48,122 nucleotides of DNA from SFLA01 sp964485815 (GTDB lineage Bacteria > Bacillota > Clostridia > Oscillospirales > CAG-382): the NCBI GenBank assembly GCA_964485815.1, contig CAZAJX010000014.1, positions 1 to 48,122 on the forward strand, read 5' to 3'. Made by a program: the position numbers and the translations under genes. Shown piece after piece: positions 9,046 to 17,829 of the stretch (positions within the stretch are counted from its first letter, which is position 1; the number at the start of each line of letters is the position of its first letter). The notes under the pieces were generated by a model. The model saw only the letters and a list, made by a program, of their open reading frames with translations, ran no database searches and was not told the origin of the DNA.

Positions 9046-9877
9046 ACTCACTTTTTAATATTTTTGCGTCGTAAGACTGGGTTCCCGCAGATTCGCAGAT
9101 GATGGTGGGAGAAAGTCCCTTTCTTGCTATGACCTGCGCCAAGCTCTCGGGCGAGGGACCGTAAAGCTCATCCTCAAAGGTGAGGTGCTTTTTCTCCCCC
9201 ATTCCCGTGTATTCTATTTTGGAAAAATGGCAATGCAGGGTATCTGCATATTCACTTCCCAGACGGCGGGAAATCTCATCAAAAATAAACTCGTAATCCG
9301 CGTCTGTCTTTATACTGCCCAGAGTTCTTGCGTTCAGATGGCCGAAATCTACCACGGGTACGAAGTTTTCGGACAGAGTGCAAAGGGTAAGCACCTCGTC
9401 AAGAGTGCCGAGCTGGTTTATCTTACCCATGGTTTCTATGCCCAATTTCACCTTAAAGCCCGATTCCTTAAGGGCTTTATCTGCCATAAGCAGGGTTTCG
9501 GAAGCGTATTCCATTGCCTGCTCTCTGCTTATCTTTGCGCAGGAGCCGCAATGCACTACCATAACGGATGCCCCCAAAAGCTCACTTGCGGCGGCAGATT
9601 CCATTATGTAGCCCACGCTTTTTACACGCTTTTCCTTTTCCACAGAGGAAAGGGATATAAAATACGGGGTGTGGAATGACATTTTTACGCCCAGTTCTTT
9701 TGCGTATTCACCCATTTCCGCAAGCATAGCGGGAGATGCGTGTATACCCCTGCCTGCCTCGTATTCGTATGCGTCAAGCCCGTAATCCTTTACCCATTTG
9801 GGTGCGTAAAGGGAGCTTTTAAGACCGCTTTTTGCGAATTCCTCACAATTTCCGCCGGGGCCGAAAAGTGCGCTCAT
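9023..9877 (-). CDS. Endonuclease IV-like TIM-barrel AP endonuclease
   Basis: A sugar-phosphate isomerase-fold protein closest to Nfo (apurinic/apyrimidinic endonuclease IV). The expected metal-ligand blocks appear in order: FHTPY, VVHCGS, GIETMGK, DFGHLNA, LHCHFSKIEY with a following KKHLTF, and IICESAGTQ. This is consistent with a trinuclear zinc site. The ATG at 9877 has SD AAGGAGG eight bases upstream, which is better than the preceding TTG at 9880. The start overlaps the yqeG stop (TGATG), so it is coupled. Its position upstream of ligA fits base-excision repair. Another TIM-barrel isomerase activity remains possible but less likely. Confidence 0.85.
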   Translation of the reverse strand: MSALFGPGGNCEEFAKSGLKSSLYAPKWVKDYGLDAYEYEAGRGIHASPAMLAEMGEYAKELGVKMSFHTPYFISLSSVEKEKRVKSVGYIMESAAASELLGASVMVVHCGSCAKISREQAMEYASETLLMADKALKESGFKVKLGIETMGKINQLGTLDEVLTLCTLSENFVPVVDFGHLNARTLGSIKTDADYEFIFDEISRRLGSEYADTLHCHFSKIEYTGMGEKKHLTFEDELYGPSPESLAQVIARKGLSPTIICESAGTQSYDAKILKSEYEKAKNN

Positions 9878-10383
9878 CAAGCCTTCCTCCTTTTAAAATG
9901 ACGGATATGGGGCTTCTCAAACCAGCGTTTTACCTTTATAAACCAGCCCTCGTCCTCACGGTCGATAGGCTCAACGATATATGCCCGCACACCTGCACGG
10001 TGGGCGCAAAGGCAATCCGTAAACAGCTGGTCGCCGATAACAAGAGTCTGCTCCTTGGTTACACCGAAGCGGCGCATAATTCTGCGCACGGCGCGGCGGG
10101 AGGGCTTTTTAGCCTTGCTTATGGTAAAAAAGCCGAGAGGACGGTTGAATTTCTCAACCCGCTTGCCATCGTTATTGGAAGCAAACGCCACGTTAATGCC
10201 GTTATCCCGCAGAGAAAACAGGTATTTTGCCATTCGCTCCGTAGGATACGCAACGCTATAGGGCGCGATGGTATTATCCACGTCAAAGATAACTGTGTTT
10301 ATCCCGTCTGCCTTAAGCAATTCGGGAGTTATCTCGTATATATTCTTAAACATCTTATCGGGTGTAAGTGAAATTTTGCTCAT
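9877..10383 (-). CDS. yqeG: YqeG family HAD-superfamily phosphatase
   Basis: A short (168-residue) HAD IIIA-type phosphatase. HAD motif I is VIFDVDNTIAPY, motif II is the FASNN segment, the motif III lysine is in SKAKKPSRRA, and motif IV is VIGDQLFTD. The basic C-terminal tail KRWFEKPHIRHFKRR is typical of YqeG. I chose the ATG at 10383 with GAGGA five bases upstream; a GTG at 10395 is the alternative. It heads the operon running down to psd. The physiological substrate is not established for the family. Confidence 0.88.
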   Translation of the reverse strand: MSKISLTPDKMFKNIYEITPELLKADGINTVIFDVDNTIAPYSVAYPTERMAKYLFSLRDNGINVAFASNNDGKRVEKFNRPLGFFTISKAKKPSRRAVRRIMRRFGVTKEQTLVIGDQLFTDCLCAHRAGVRAYIVEPIDREDEGWFIKVKRWFEKPHIRHFKRRKA

Positions 10384-10459
10384 TGTATTCCTCACAGTAT
10401 TATTCAGTTTATTTTAACATTATAATGTAAAAAAGTAAAGTAAAATATTATAAATTTAC

Positions 10460-10497
10460 TTGAAAAGATACCCACTTTATTCTATAATTGGAGGTGG
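10460..10497 (+). promoter_or_regulatory. SigA-type promoter overlapping an SD site
   Basis: TTGAAA (10460-10465), a 17-bp spacer and TATAAT (10483-10488) lie directly before the small membrane protein gene. A typical start 6-8 bases downstream (about 10495) would fall inside the SD GGAGGTGG (10490-10497). Either the start is unusual or this consensus is not the working promoter. Confidence 0.55.
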
Positions 10498-10505
10498 AAA
10501 AACAC

Positions 10506-10760
10506 ATGGAAATTTTTACGGCATTTCTGGTATGTATCGGAGTATGTTTTTTGCTGACATTGGTGCTGGAGAAAAAGTGTACCGAGGTTACGGAAATATA
10601 CATTCCCGCAGAGGAAGACACCGAGCAAACGGTAAAAGAAAAGCTGTATGACCGTTCCCTGCGGGGGAGCAAGGTGATAATTTGCCGCACCGCCGCAGAC
10701 AAAGAAGAGATATTAAAGCGTATGTCGGAAGAATACGGGAAAATATATAAAAAGGGGTGA
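10506..10760 (+). CDS. Small single-span membrane protein, hypothetical
   Basis: An 84-residue protein that I do not recognise. Residues 3-22 (IFTAFLVCIGVCFLLTLVLE) form one membrane segment at the very N-terminus, followed by a charged cytoplasmic tail of about 60 residues rich in K and E. The start ATG at 10506 is supported by SD GGAGGTG nine bases upstream; a TTG at 10488 is inside the -10 element and unlikely. It ends seven bases before recD2, so it is probably co-transcribed with recD2. No function can be inferred. Confidence 0.7.
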   Translation: MEIFTAFLVCIGVCFLLTLVLEKKCTEVTEIYIPAEEDTEQTVKEKLYDRSLRGSKVIICRTAADKEEILKRMSEEYGKIYKKG

Positions 10761-10767
10761 AAAAGCT

Positions 10768-12948
10768 TTGGAGCAGGTAACGCTTGAGGGAATAGTGGAA
10801 AACATAGTTTTTACAAACGAAGATAACGGCTATACCGTGTGCGAGTGTGCCTGCGGAGGAGAGCTTATTACCCTTGTGGGAATTATGCCCTATCTCAATG
10901 AAGGAGAAAGCATAAAAGCCCAAGGCATCTGGCAGGTGCACGCCACATTCGGAAGACAGTTAAAGGTGGAATATTTTGAGAAAAAGCTTCCCACGGATTC
11001 GGAGGCGATATATAAATACCTTTCATCCGGTGCGGTAAAGGGTATCGGCCCCGTGACCGCCGCTCGAATAGTAGAAGCCTTCGGCGCGGACACCTTTGAC
11101 GTTATGGAAAACAACCCCAAATGGCTGTGCGATATTAAAGGGATTTCCCCGAAAAGAGCCAAGGATATCGCGGAAAGCTATGCCGCCCAGTTCGGTATGC
11201 GCAGTGTTATGCTGTTTTGTTCAAGATTTTTCGGGCCATCCGTTTCCGCAAGGATATACCGCAGATACGGCGCCGCCGCCACAACTATTATAGAAAAAGA
11301 CCCTTACCGTCTGATCGGGGACATTGAGGGAATAGGCTTTGAAAAAGCGGACACCGTGGCACAGCAATTAGGCTTCCCCGCAGACAGCCCCGAGAGGATC
11401 GAAGCGGGGGCTGAATATCTGCTTTCCGCCGCCGCATATTCGGGAGGACATTGCTGTCTGCCCGAAAAGGAACTCATATCAAAGACGGCGCAGGCGTTAA
11501 AGGTTCAGCCCGTTTCCGTGGCTATGGCGGTAGGCCGACTGTGCGAAAAGGGAGATTTTATACGCACGGACGATGAATACGTTTACTTGAAAGAGTACCG
11601 TCAGGCGGAAAACTATATATCCGCAAAGCTTAAGCTTTTGAGAGATACTCCCCGTCCCGAAAGATACGAGGGCGTGGAAAACGCCATTAAGGATCTGGAG
11701 AAAAAATACGGAATAACCTATGCGGATGAGCAAAAGGAAGCTATAATAAGCGGTATTACCAACGGAGTAACCGTAATAACCGGCGGTCCCGGTACGGGTA
11801 AGACTACGGTTATAAAAGCCCTTACGGAATTGCTTTTATCCCTTAAAATTTCCTTTTGCCTTGCCGCGCCTACGGGCAGGGCGGCAAAGCGTATGAGCGA
11901 AGCCGGCGGTGCGGACGCAAAGACCATACACCGACTGCTGGAAACCGAGTTCGACACCGCTCACAGACCGAAATTCGGCAGGGACGAAGGTAATCCCCTC
12001 CCCGCTTCGGTGGTGATTATCGACGAAATGTCCATGGTAGACCTTTTGCTGTTTTCATCCCTGCTTAAAGCGGTGAAAAGAGGCAGCACTCTGGTGCTGA
12101 TCGGGGACGTGGACCAGCTCCCCCCCGTCGGCGCGGGACAATGCCTGAAGGATATTATAGACAGCGATGCTTTCCCCGTGGTGCGTCTTAAACACATATT
12201 CCGTCAGGCGCAGCAGAGCCTTATAGTAACCAACGCCCACGATATTAACGAGGGCAAAATGCCCGTGCTTAACGAAAAGAAAAACGATTTCTTTTTTATG
12301 GAACGGTCGAATGCGGAGGATATACAGCAGCTTCTTTTGTCCCTTTGCAGGGACAGGCTTCCCAAGACATATTCTCTTGACAGCTTTTCGGATATACAGA
12401 TACTCACGCCCACCAAAAAAGGAGAGCTGGGCACGAAAGCCCTTAACGCTGTTTTGCAGGACGGGCTTAACCCCAAGAGCTTTAAAAAGCGGGAAAAGAA
12501 GATCGGATCGATTTTGTTCCGCGAGGGCGACAAGGTAATGCAGACCAAGAACAATTATGAAATAGAATGGGACAAGGACGGTATCCGCGGACAAGGCATA
12601 TTCAACGGGGACGTGGGACGGATAATATCCATAGACACCCAAAGCGAAACTATGGTTATAAACTTCGATGAACGGGTGGCGGAATACGATTTTGCCTTAC
12701 TTGACGAGCTTGAGCACGCCTTTGCGGTAACGGTGCACAAAAGTCAGGGTAACGAATATCCCGTGGTGCTCATGCCCGTTTACGATTGCCCCTACCCCTT
12801 GATGACGAGAAATCTGTTTTACACCGCTGTAACCAGAGCAAAGCAGATACTCATACTTGTGGGAACACAAAAAAGCATTTCCATAATGGTGGAAAATGAC
12901 AGAAAATCCCACAGATACGGATTTTTGAAAAAACAACTTTCAGAATAA
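10768..12948 (+). CDS. recD2: RecD2-type SF1B DNA helicase
   Basis: A 5'-3' DNA helicase of the RecD2 family, 726 residues, the family's usual size. Order: N-terminal OB-like segment (EGIVENIVFTNEDNGYTV), helix-hairpin-helix repeats (IGPVTAARIV, IKGISPKRAK, IEGIGFEKAD), then the helicase core. Walker A is GGPGTGKTTVI near residue 340, motif II is IIDEMSMVD, motif III is LIGDVDQLPPVGAG, and motif VI is FYTAVTRAKQ with the preceding TVHKSQG. Translation starts at TTG, with GGGGTG partly overlapping the stop of the upstream gene. It acts in DNA repair independently of RecBC; AddAB is encoded elsewhere in this window. Confidence 0.94.
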   Translation: MEQVTLEGIVENIVFTNEDNGYTVCECACGGELITLVGIMPYLNEGESIKAQGIWQVHATFGRQLKVEYFEKKLPTDSEAIYKYLSSGAVKGIGPVTAARIVEAFGADTFDVMENNPKWLCDIKGISPKRAKDIAESYAAQFGMRSVMLFCSRFFGPSVSARIYRRYGAAATTIIEKDPYRLIGDIEGIGFEKADTVAQQLGFPADSPERIEAGAEYLLSAAAYSGGHCCLPEKELISKTAQALKVQPVSVAMAVGRLCEKGDFIRTDDEYVYLKEYRQAENYISAKLKLLRDTPRPERYEGVENAIKDLEKKYGITYADEQKEAIISGITNGVTVITGGPGTGKTTVIKALTELLLSLKISFCLAAPTGRAAKRMSEAGGADAKTIHRLLETEFDTAHRPKFGRDEGNPLPASVVIIDEMSMVDLLLFSSLLKAVKRGSTLVLIGDVDQLPPVGAGQCLKDIIDSDAFPVVRLKHIFRQAQQSLIVTNAHDINEGKMPVLNEKKNDFFFMERSNAEDIQQLLLSLCRDRLPKTYSLDSFSDIQILTPTKKGELGTKALNAVLQDGLNPKSFKKREKKIGSILFREGDKVMQTKNNYEIEWDKDGIRGQGIFNGDVGRIISIDTQSETMVINFDERVAEYDFALLDELEHAFAVTVHKSQGNEYPVVLMPVYDCPYPLMTRNLFYTAVTRAKQILILVGTQKSISIMVENDRKSHRYGFLKKQLSE

Positions 12949-12969
12949 ATAAACGGAGGAAACGCAAAA

Positions 12970-14988
12970 ATGAAGGAACTGTTCAGATTTTCCGCAGGAT
13001 ATCTTGCGGTGGCGATTGAAAATACGGGTGACGGCATCCGTCTGTACTCCATAAGAGATAAGGAAAACAAAAAGAATCTCCTTACCCACGCCCTACCTTT
13101 GTTCCGCTTGTATGCGGAAGACCTTGGGGACGGCACCTGGCTTACGCTTTCTTCGGATAAAGGCTGGAAAAAAGCGGAAGCGTACAAAACCGAAGAGGGC
13201 GCGGTAATATTGCTTTCCGGTAACAAGGATCTGCCAGGAGTAACCGTAACTCTTACTGCGGTATGCACTCACAATACTATCGAATGGCAGACACAGATAA
13301 ATTCCGTAAACTCCGATTACACCGTGGCGGCTTGCGACCATCCCATGCTGTCCTTTGACACGGGCGAAAACGTGTGTATGTTCTACCCCTACGGATGCGG
13401 CGAGGTTTACACCACCGAAAAGAACAAAGGGCTTGAAAACGCACAAAACTACCCCTCCTACGGCGTTTCTATGCAGTATATGGCGTTTTACAACAAGCGT
13501 ACGGGCAGAGGTATATACTACGGTATCCACGATACCGCCCCCGCATACAAAAAGTTCAGCTTTAAAAAGAACGCGGGCGACAAGTTTATGTCTATGGTAG
13601 CGGGACAGCCCCTCACCCATTTGGACAGAGGATGCAATTCCCAGTCCCTTTGCGGAAAATGCGTATGGAAGATGTTTGACGGAGATTGGTACGATGCCGC
13701 CGTTATATACAGAGAGTGGGTAGAAAAGGAAGCCGAATTCTTACACCGAGAGAGAAAAGAGCCTGAATGGTTTGTAAAGGCTCCTCACTGGTGGCTGGTG
13801 CATATAGGCGGGGACGCTTCCTTTGCAGACGATATTATAGAAGCCACAAAGGATCTGGGTACGGACAGCCCCGTGCATCTGTATCTGTGGCACAATGCTC
13901 CCTTTGATAACGATTACCCCCATTACTTCCCCGTGCGGGACGTCGCCAAGGAAGGACTTAAAAAGCTGAAAGATGCGGGCGTAAAGGTTATGCCCTATAT
14001 TAACGGCAGACTTTGGGATACCCGTGACAGAAAAGCGGAGGATTTTGAGTTTACCTCCGTTGCAAAGAAATGGGCTACCAAGGACAGAAAAGGCGTTTGC
14101 TTTACCGAAACATATTCCTCCAAGGAAGAGGACGGAAGCAAGGTATGCCTTTCCATTATGTGCCCCTCCACCGCGCTGTGGCAGGAAAAGATGGCGTATA
14201 CCGTTGGCAGACTTATTAACGACGAAGGCTTTGACGCCGTGTATATGGACCAGATCGCCGCCGCACAACCTTATGCTTGCTGTGACCCCTCCCATCCCCA
14301 CGTTCCCGGCGGAGGAGATTGGTGGTGCCGTTCCTACAGAGGACTTCTTGACAGAGTGTACCGCAATCTTCCCGAGGATGCGGTACTTACCACCGAATGC
14401 ACAGCCGACCCTTTTGTATCCCATATGGGCGGATACCTTTCCTGGCTGTGGATAAGAAACGATCAGGTGCCCGCGTTCCCTGTAATTTATTCCAAGTATA
14501 TCTCTATGTTCGGAAGAAGCTACCAGTCCGATTCCGATCCCGATTGGACGGGACAAAGAATATTTATTGCCCAGAGCCTTGTTTACGGCGAGCAGTTGGG
14601 CTGGATAGCTCCCAAGAAATTCAACGATAACCCCGATAAGGCTTTCTATATTGAATGTGTCCGCACCCGCGAAAAGCTGGGCAAATACTTCTGGCGCGGA
14701 AACGAAATGCTCCGTCCCCCCGTCATAGAAACCGCCCTGCCCCGTCTGCGTACCGAGAAATGCTCTCAGGCAATACGCGGATTGGTAGAGGAAAACGCAG
14801 TAATGGGTTGTATACGCAAGGCGGAAGACGGAAAGCAACTTCTTCTCTTGGTAAACGCCGCAAAGGAGGGCGGAAATGCGCGTATTTTCGCCGACCTGCC
14901 TGACGGTGTCTACGGCGATATGACCTTCAAGGACGGAAAAGCGGATGTTTATATGGACGCACTTTCCGTAAAGTACGCAGAGTTTTAA
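12970..14988 (+). CDS. DUF6259-type putative glycoside hydrolase
   Basis: A 672-residue protein without signal peptide, probably cytoplasmic. An N-terminal beta-rich region (about 1-250) precedes a TIM-barrel-like domain beginning near PHWWLVHIGG. The pattern resembles retaining glycosidases of the GH-D/GH101-like kind: VMPYINGRLWD, an acidic residue after a beta strand in FDAVYMDQIA (Asp427), and a candidate acid/base in VLTTECTADPF (Glu476). A short beta domain closes the protein. I recognise the overall layout as DUF6259; the catalytic residues are inference. SD GGAGG lies ten bases before the ATG, 21 bases after recD2. The substrate is unknown. Confidence 0.68.
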   Translation: MKELFRFSAGYLAVAIENTGDGIRLYSIRDKENKKNLLTHALPLFRLYAEDLGDGTWLTLSSDKGWKKAEAYKTEEGAVILLSGNKDLPGVTVTLTAVCTHNTIEWQTQINSVNSDYTVAACDHPMLSFDTGENVCMFYPYGCGEVYTTEKNKGLENAQNYPSYGVSMQYMAFYNKRTGRGIYYGIHDTAPAYKKFSFKKNAGDKFMSMVAGQPLTHLDRGCNSQSLCGKCVWKMFDGDWYDAAVIYREWVEKEAEFLHRERKEPEWFVKAPHWWLVHIGGDASFADDIIEATKDLGTDSPVHLYLWHNAPFDNDYPHYFPVRDVAKEGLKKLKDAGVKVMPYINGRLWDTRDRKAEDFEFTSVAKKWATKDRKGVCFTETYSSKEEDGSKVCLSIMCPSTALWQEKMAYTVGRLINDEGFDAVYMDQIAAAQPYACCDPSHPHVPGGGDWWCRSYRGLLDRVYRNLPEDAVLTTECTADPFVSHMGGYLSWLWIRNDQVPAFPVIYSKYISMFGRSYQSDSDPDWTGQRIFIAQSLVYGEQLGWIAPKKFNDNPDKAFYIECVRTREKLGKYFWRGNEMLRPPVIETALPRLRTEKCSQAIRGLVEENAVMGCIRKAEDGKQLLLLVNAAKEGGNARIFADLPDGVYGDMTFKDGKADVYMDALSVKYAEF

Positions 14989-15005
14989 AAGCTTCCCGCA
15001 AAATC

Positions 15006-15050
15006 AAAAAAGCTATGCTTTTGTTTTTTCACAAGAGCATAGCTTTTTAT
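15006..15050. terminator. Bidirectional terminator between convergent genes
   Basis: A long stem (AAAAAGCTATGCT with AGCATAGCTTTTT, extended by one G-U pair and CTTG) carries A runs before and T runs after it. It can terminate both the DUF6259 gene (+) and the dehydrogenase operon (-). Confidence 0.85.
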
Positions 15051-15084
15051 TTACTGTTATATAAGGTGTTTTTTCGGGGTGGTT

Positions 15085-16071
15085 TTATGCCATTCTGGCG
15101 AGTTGTTCTTTTGTTACTTCGCACATCATAGGTTCGCCCTTAAGGAAGCGCTCGATCTCTTCACAGCAATGCTTGCCGATCTTTTTAAGTCCGTTTGCGG
15201 CAAGACCTGCCAGATGGGGGGTCATTATAACGTTGGGAAGAGAACGGAGAGGATGGTCGGGAGCGGGAGGTTCGGGATCGAACACGTCAAGACAAGCGTA
15301 TTTAAGGTTGCCCGCCTTCATATGCTCGTAAAGCGCCGCTTCGTCTATAATGCTTCCGCGGGCGGTGTTGATGAGGACTGCGTCCCTTTTCATCATTTTA
15401 AGAGTTTCCGCATTGAACATTTTGTCCGTTTCGGGAATGGAGGGAGCGTGAATGGAGATAATATCGGATTCCTTCAAAACCTCTTCCAAGGACGCCTTTT
15501 TACAACCCATTTTTTCGCACTGCTCTTCGGTAACGAAGGGGTCGTAAAGTATAATATCCACGTCAAACGCCTGCATAAGCTCTATGTAATGTCTGCCTGC
15601 CCAGCCGCCGCCGATAACGCCGATAGTAAGCTCGTACAGTTCGCGGATATTTTCCTTACCTTCTGCCCACAAGCCGCCGTGCAGGTTTTCGTTAAGGGCA
15701 AAGAAGTTTTTGGATGCGGCGATGGTAAAGCCCAAAGCGGTTTCGGAAACGCCCATGGAAAGCATAGCGGCAGATGCGGTAACACGCACGCCCTTGTTCC
15801 AAAGATCATCACACACGATAGGCTTTACGCTTCCTGCGGCGTGGCAAACCAATTTAAGATCGGGACAAACGGAGAGAATGTCTGCATCCAATTCGGTATT
15901 ACCCCAAGTGGTTATTGCGATAGTCGCGCCTGCAAGCGCCTTTTTAACCGATTCTCTGTCGCTTCCCGTGCCCAAAACCACCTCGCCGATAGACTCCATA
16001 CGCTTTATCGAACGGGGGCTGATAACCAGATCCCTTGCGGAATCGCCCATAATAAGTGCTATTTTTTCCAT
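15085..16071 (-). CDS. D-2-hydroxyacid dehydrogenase (NAD-dependent)
   Basis: Interconverts a 2-oxoacid and a D-2-hydroxyacid with NAD(P)H in the cytoplasm. The Rossmann motif is GVIGGGWAGRHYIE with an acidic residue after the second strand (ILYDPF). The catalytic arginine is in INTARGSIID, the glutamate in DVFDPEPPAP and the histidine in MTPHLAG. I chose the ATG at 16071, where MEKIALIMGDS begins, with AAAGGA nine bases upstream; the start lies four bases after the stop of the enolase-superfamily gene. Subfamily (phosphoglycerate, glyoxylate/hydroxypyruvate or other) cannot be fixed from sequence alone. The partner gene suggests sugar-acid metabolism. Confidence 0.88.
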   Translation of the reverse strand: MEKIALIMGDSARDLVISPRSIKRMESIGEVVLGTGSDRESVKKALAGATIAITTWGNTELDADILSVCPDLKLVCHAAGSVKPIVCDDLWNKGVRVTASAAMLSMGVSETALGFTIAASKNFFALNENLHGGLWAEGKENIRELYELTIGVIGGGWAGRHYIELMQAFDVDIILYDPFVTEEQCEKMGCKKASLEEVLKESDIISIHAPSIPETDKMFNAETLKMMKRDAVLINTARGSIIDEAALYEHMKAGNLKYACLDVFDPEPPAPDHPLRSLPNVIMTPHLAGLAANGLKKIGKHCCEEIERFLKGEPMMCEVTKEQLARMA

Positions 16072-16075
16072 AGTT

Positions 16076-17371
16076 TTATTCCTTTCCGAAATATTTATTA
16101 TAGCCGTTTTCACCTGTAAGCAGTGAGAAACCGCCAAAAAATTCGTTTGTTAAACGGTATGCGCCATTTTCCTCTTCAGTAGGAGTATAGCCTGCGGGAA
16201 GAAGGGATTTCATTTCCTCCCAGCGGGTGTAGTTTGCATCTCCGTTTATCTCGATACAGCCCGCGTTCATAACGTTCAAAGCGGGAGAAAGAGATGCAAA
16301 ATGCTTGTTCCATTCTGCAAGGTAAGGGTTTACCGTAAGGTCTGCGCAAAGCACGCCGCAGCCCTTTTCACGGGCAGCGGAGATCATATCAAAGGAAACG
16401 GATACGGTTTTTGCAATAGGCTTTAACGCCACCGCCTTATATCCCATTTCTATACGCTTTTTAACGTCCGCAACCGAGTGGGCGGATTCGTCCGCATTGA
16501 ACACGTAAGGGTAATCCCCAACGAAAAACTCTTTTTCTGCGGAAAAAGGCTCTTCGATAAGAGCGATACGGTCCTTTGCTTCGATCTTTTCTATTCCTTC
16601 AAGTAAGGTTTCAAGACGGGAAAGAGTATCGTATCTGCCGTTTGCGTCAAGATAATACATCACCTTGCCGTTTTTGGTAAGGGGCGTGGAAATATCCCCC
16701 ACTATATTATGTATGGCGGAAATACGGTCAATATCCTTATCCACCATAATACGCATATCTTCTTCCGTGCCCGGTGTTTCGCCGGAAGGTGCGCCTATCT
16801 TTATCTTCATAAGCGCCGTGCCCGTTTCGGCAAGCCGCTTTACATCGGTAAGGGACACGCCGTAGGAAACAAGCGGTATGCGGGCAAGGCTTTGGTGGCA
16901 GGCGTTCATTGCGTTTTTCGCCTTCCCGGGCACCATATCCTCAAACCGTTTTACCCCGTTTTTTTGACACCATACCGACCACAAGGCGATATCCACACCC
17001 ACCAGGGAATTTAAAATAAAGGTTTCCGCCACGTCAAATCCCGTAAGGAAAAATGCGTATTTTTTAAGCTCGGGCAAAAGGGCGGGAATAAGCTCATCGG
17101 GCGTATTAAAAGACATACCCTCAAGTATTCCGCAGGCTTTTTCGGTAACGGAAAGCATAATTCCGTCCCCTTTTTCACCGGGGAAAGCGTTAAACACCTT
17201 GGGATCCGACCAAAGCACGCTTTGCGTGCAGGGAGAAACGGCGGTATAACCGTCGCACTCGATTTTTACCACGCTTTGCCAAAGCTGTGTAAGGTATCCC
17301 CCTTTAAATCCGAAAGGGGAGATCAGCGCTTCTTTAACGTGGGCAACGCTACATTTTTGTATTTTCAGCAT
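16076..17371 (-). CDS. Enolase-superfamily enzyme (mandelate racemase/muconate lactonizing type)
   Basis: A 431-residue enzyme that would abstract the alpha-proton of a carboxylate substrate, with Mg2+. The KxK motif is MKIKIG (Lys189 and Lys191), the metal ligands are Asp242 (YLDANGRY), Glu273 (IEEPF) and Asp294/Glu295 (NADES), and a base candidate is Lys317 (ALKP). About 50 residues lie between KIKIG and DANGRY. SD GGAGG is five bases before the ATG and overlaps the end of coaD. The downstream D-2-hydroxyacid dehydrogenase suggests a short pathway for an acid sugar or hydroxy acid. The substrate is unknown. Confidence 0.85.
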   Translation of the reverse strand: MLKIQKCSVAHVKEALISPFGFKGGYLTQLWQSVVKIECDGYTAVSPCTQSVLWSDPKVFNAFPGEKGDGIMLSVTEKACGILEGMSFNTPDELIPALLPELKKYAFFLTGFDVAETFILNSLVGVDIALWSVWCQKNGVKRFEDMVPGKAKNAMNACHQSLARIPLVSYGVSLTDVKRLAETGTALMKIKIGAPSGETPGTEEDMRIMVDKDIDRISAIHNIVGDISTPLTKNGKVMYYLDANGRYDTLSRLETLLEGIEKIEAKDRIALIEEPFSAEKEFFVGDYPYVFNADESAHSVADVKKRIEMGYKAVALKPIAKTVSVSFDMISAAREKGCGVLCADLTVNPYLAEWNKHFASLSPALNVMNAGCIEINGDANYTRWEEMKSLLPAGYTPTEEENGAYRLTNEFFGGFSLLTGENGYNKYFGKE

Positions 17372-17825
17372 AAAATTCCTCCGTCATATGGGGCGCGGGA
17401 CAAAAAGAGGATATATCCTCTCCCAAAACCAGACGTTCTCTTACCAGAGTGGAGCTAATATTTTCAAATTCTTCCTTTGCGGGAAGCATTACGGTCACGG
17501 CGTTACAGCGGGCGGAATTGTACTGCGCCTGCAGGGTTTCGTATTCCATATCCCCTCTCCGCACGCCTTTTACGATGTGGGTGTATCCCTGACTGTCGCA
17601 AAGCTCATACAGCATTCCTTCCCATATAATAACGGGAATATCCGTTCCTTCAAGGGCTTTTTCCAGCATAGCCTTTTTTTGAGCGGGAGAAAAGAAATAC
17701 TTTTTTTCGGGGTTGAAAAGTATACCCACGGTCACGTCCCCATAAAGCTGTTTTGCGCGGAGAATAATATCCAAATGCCCGTTGGTTACGGGATCGTAAC
17801 TTCCCGGCAAAATTGCCTTTGCCAT
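17349..17825 (-). CDS. coaD: Phosphopantetheine adenylyltransferase
   Basis: Adenylates 4'-phosphopantetheine in coenzyme A synthesis. The nucleotidyltransferase motif is GSYDPVTNGHLDI and the C-terminal signature is ISSTLVRE (ISSSxVRE in most homologues). KGVRRGDMEYE is the substrate-binding block. The 158-residue length is normal. SD AAGGA lies nine bases before the ATG. It follows rsmD by four bases, a common rsmD-coaD pairing, and its last 23 bases overlap the start of the enolase-superfamily gene. Confidence 0.96.
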   Translation of the reverse strand: MAKAILPGSYDPVTNGHLDIILRAKQLYGDVTVGILFNPEKKYFFSPAQKKAMLEKALEGTDIPVIIWEGMLYELCDSQGYTHIVKGVRRGDMEYETLQAQYNSARCNAVTVMLPAKEEFENISSTLVRERLVLGEDISSFCPAPHMTEEFYAENTKM

Positions 17826-17829
17826 TTTT

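Noticed and set aside
10384..10459. Promoter for yqeG operon in the AT-rich gap
   Set aside because: There are several TATAAT-like hexamers on the minus strand but none with a supported -35 at 16-18 bp, so no site is called although a promoter must be near.
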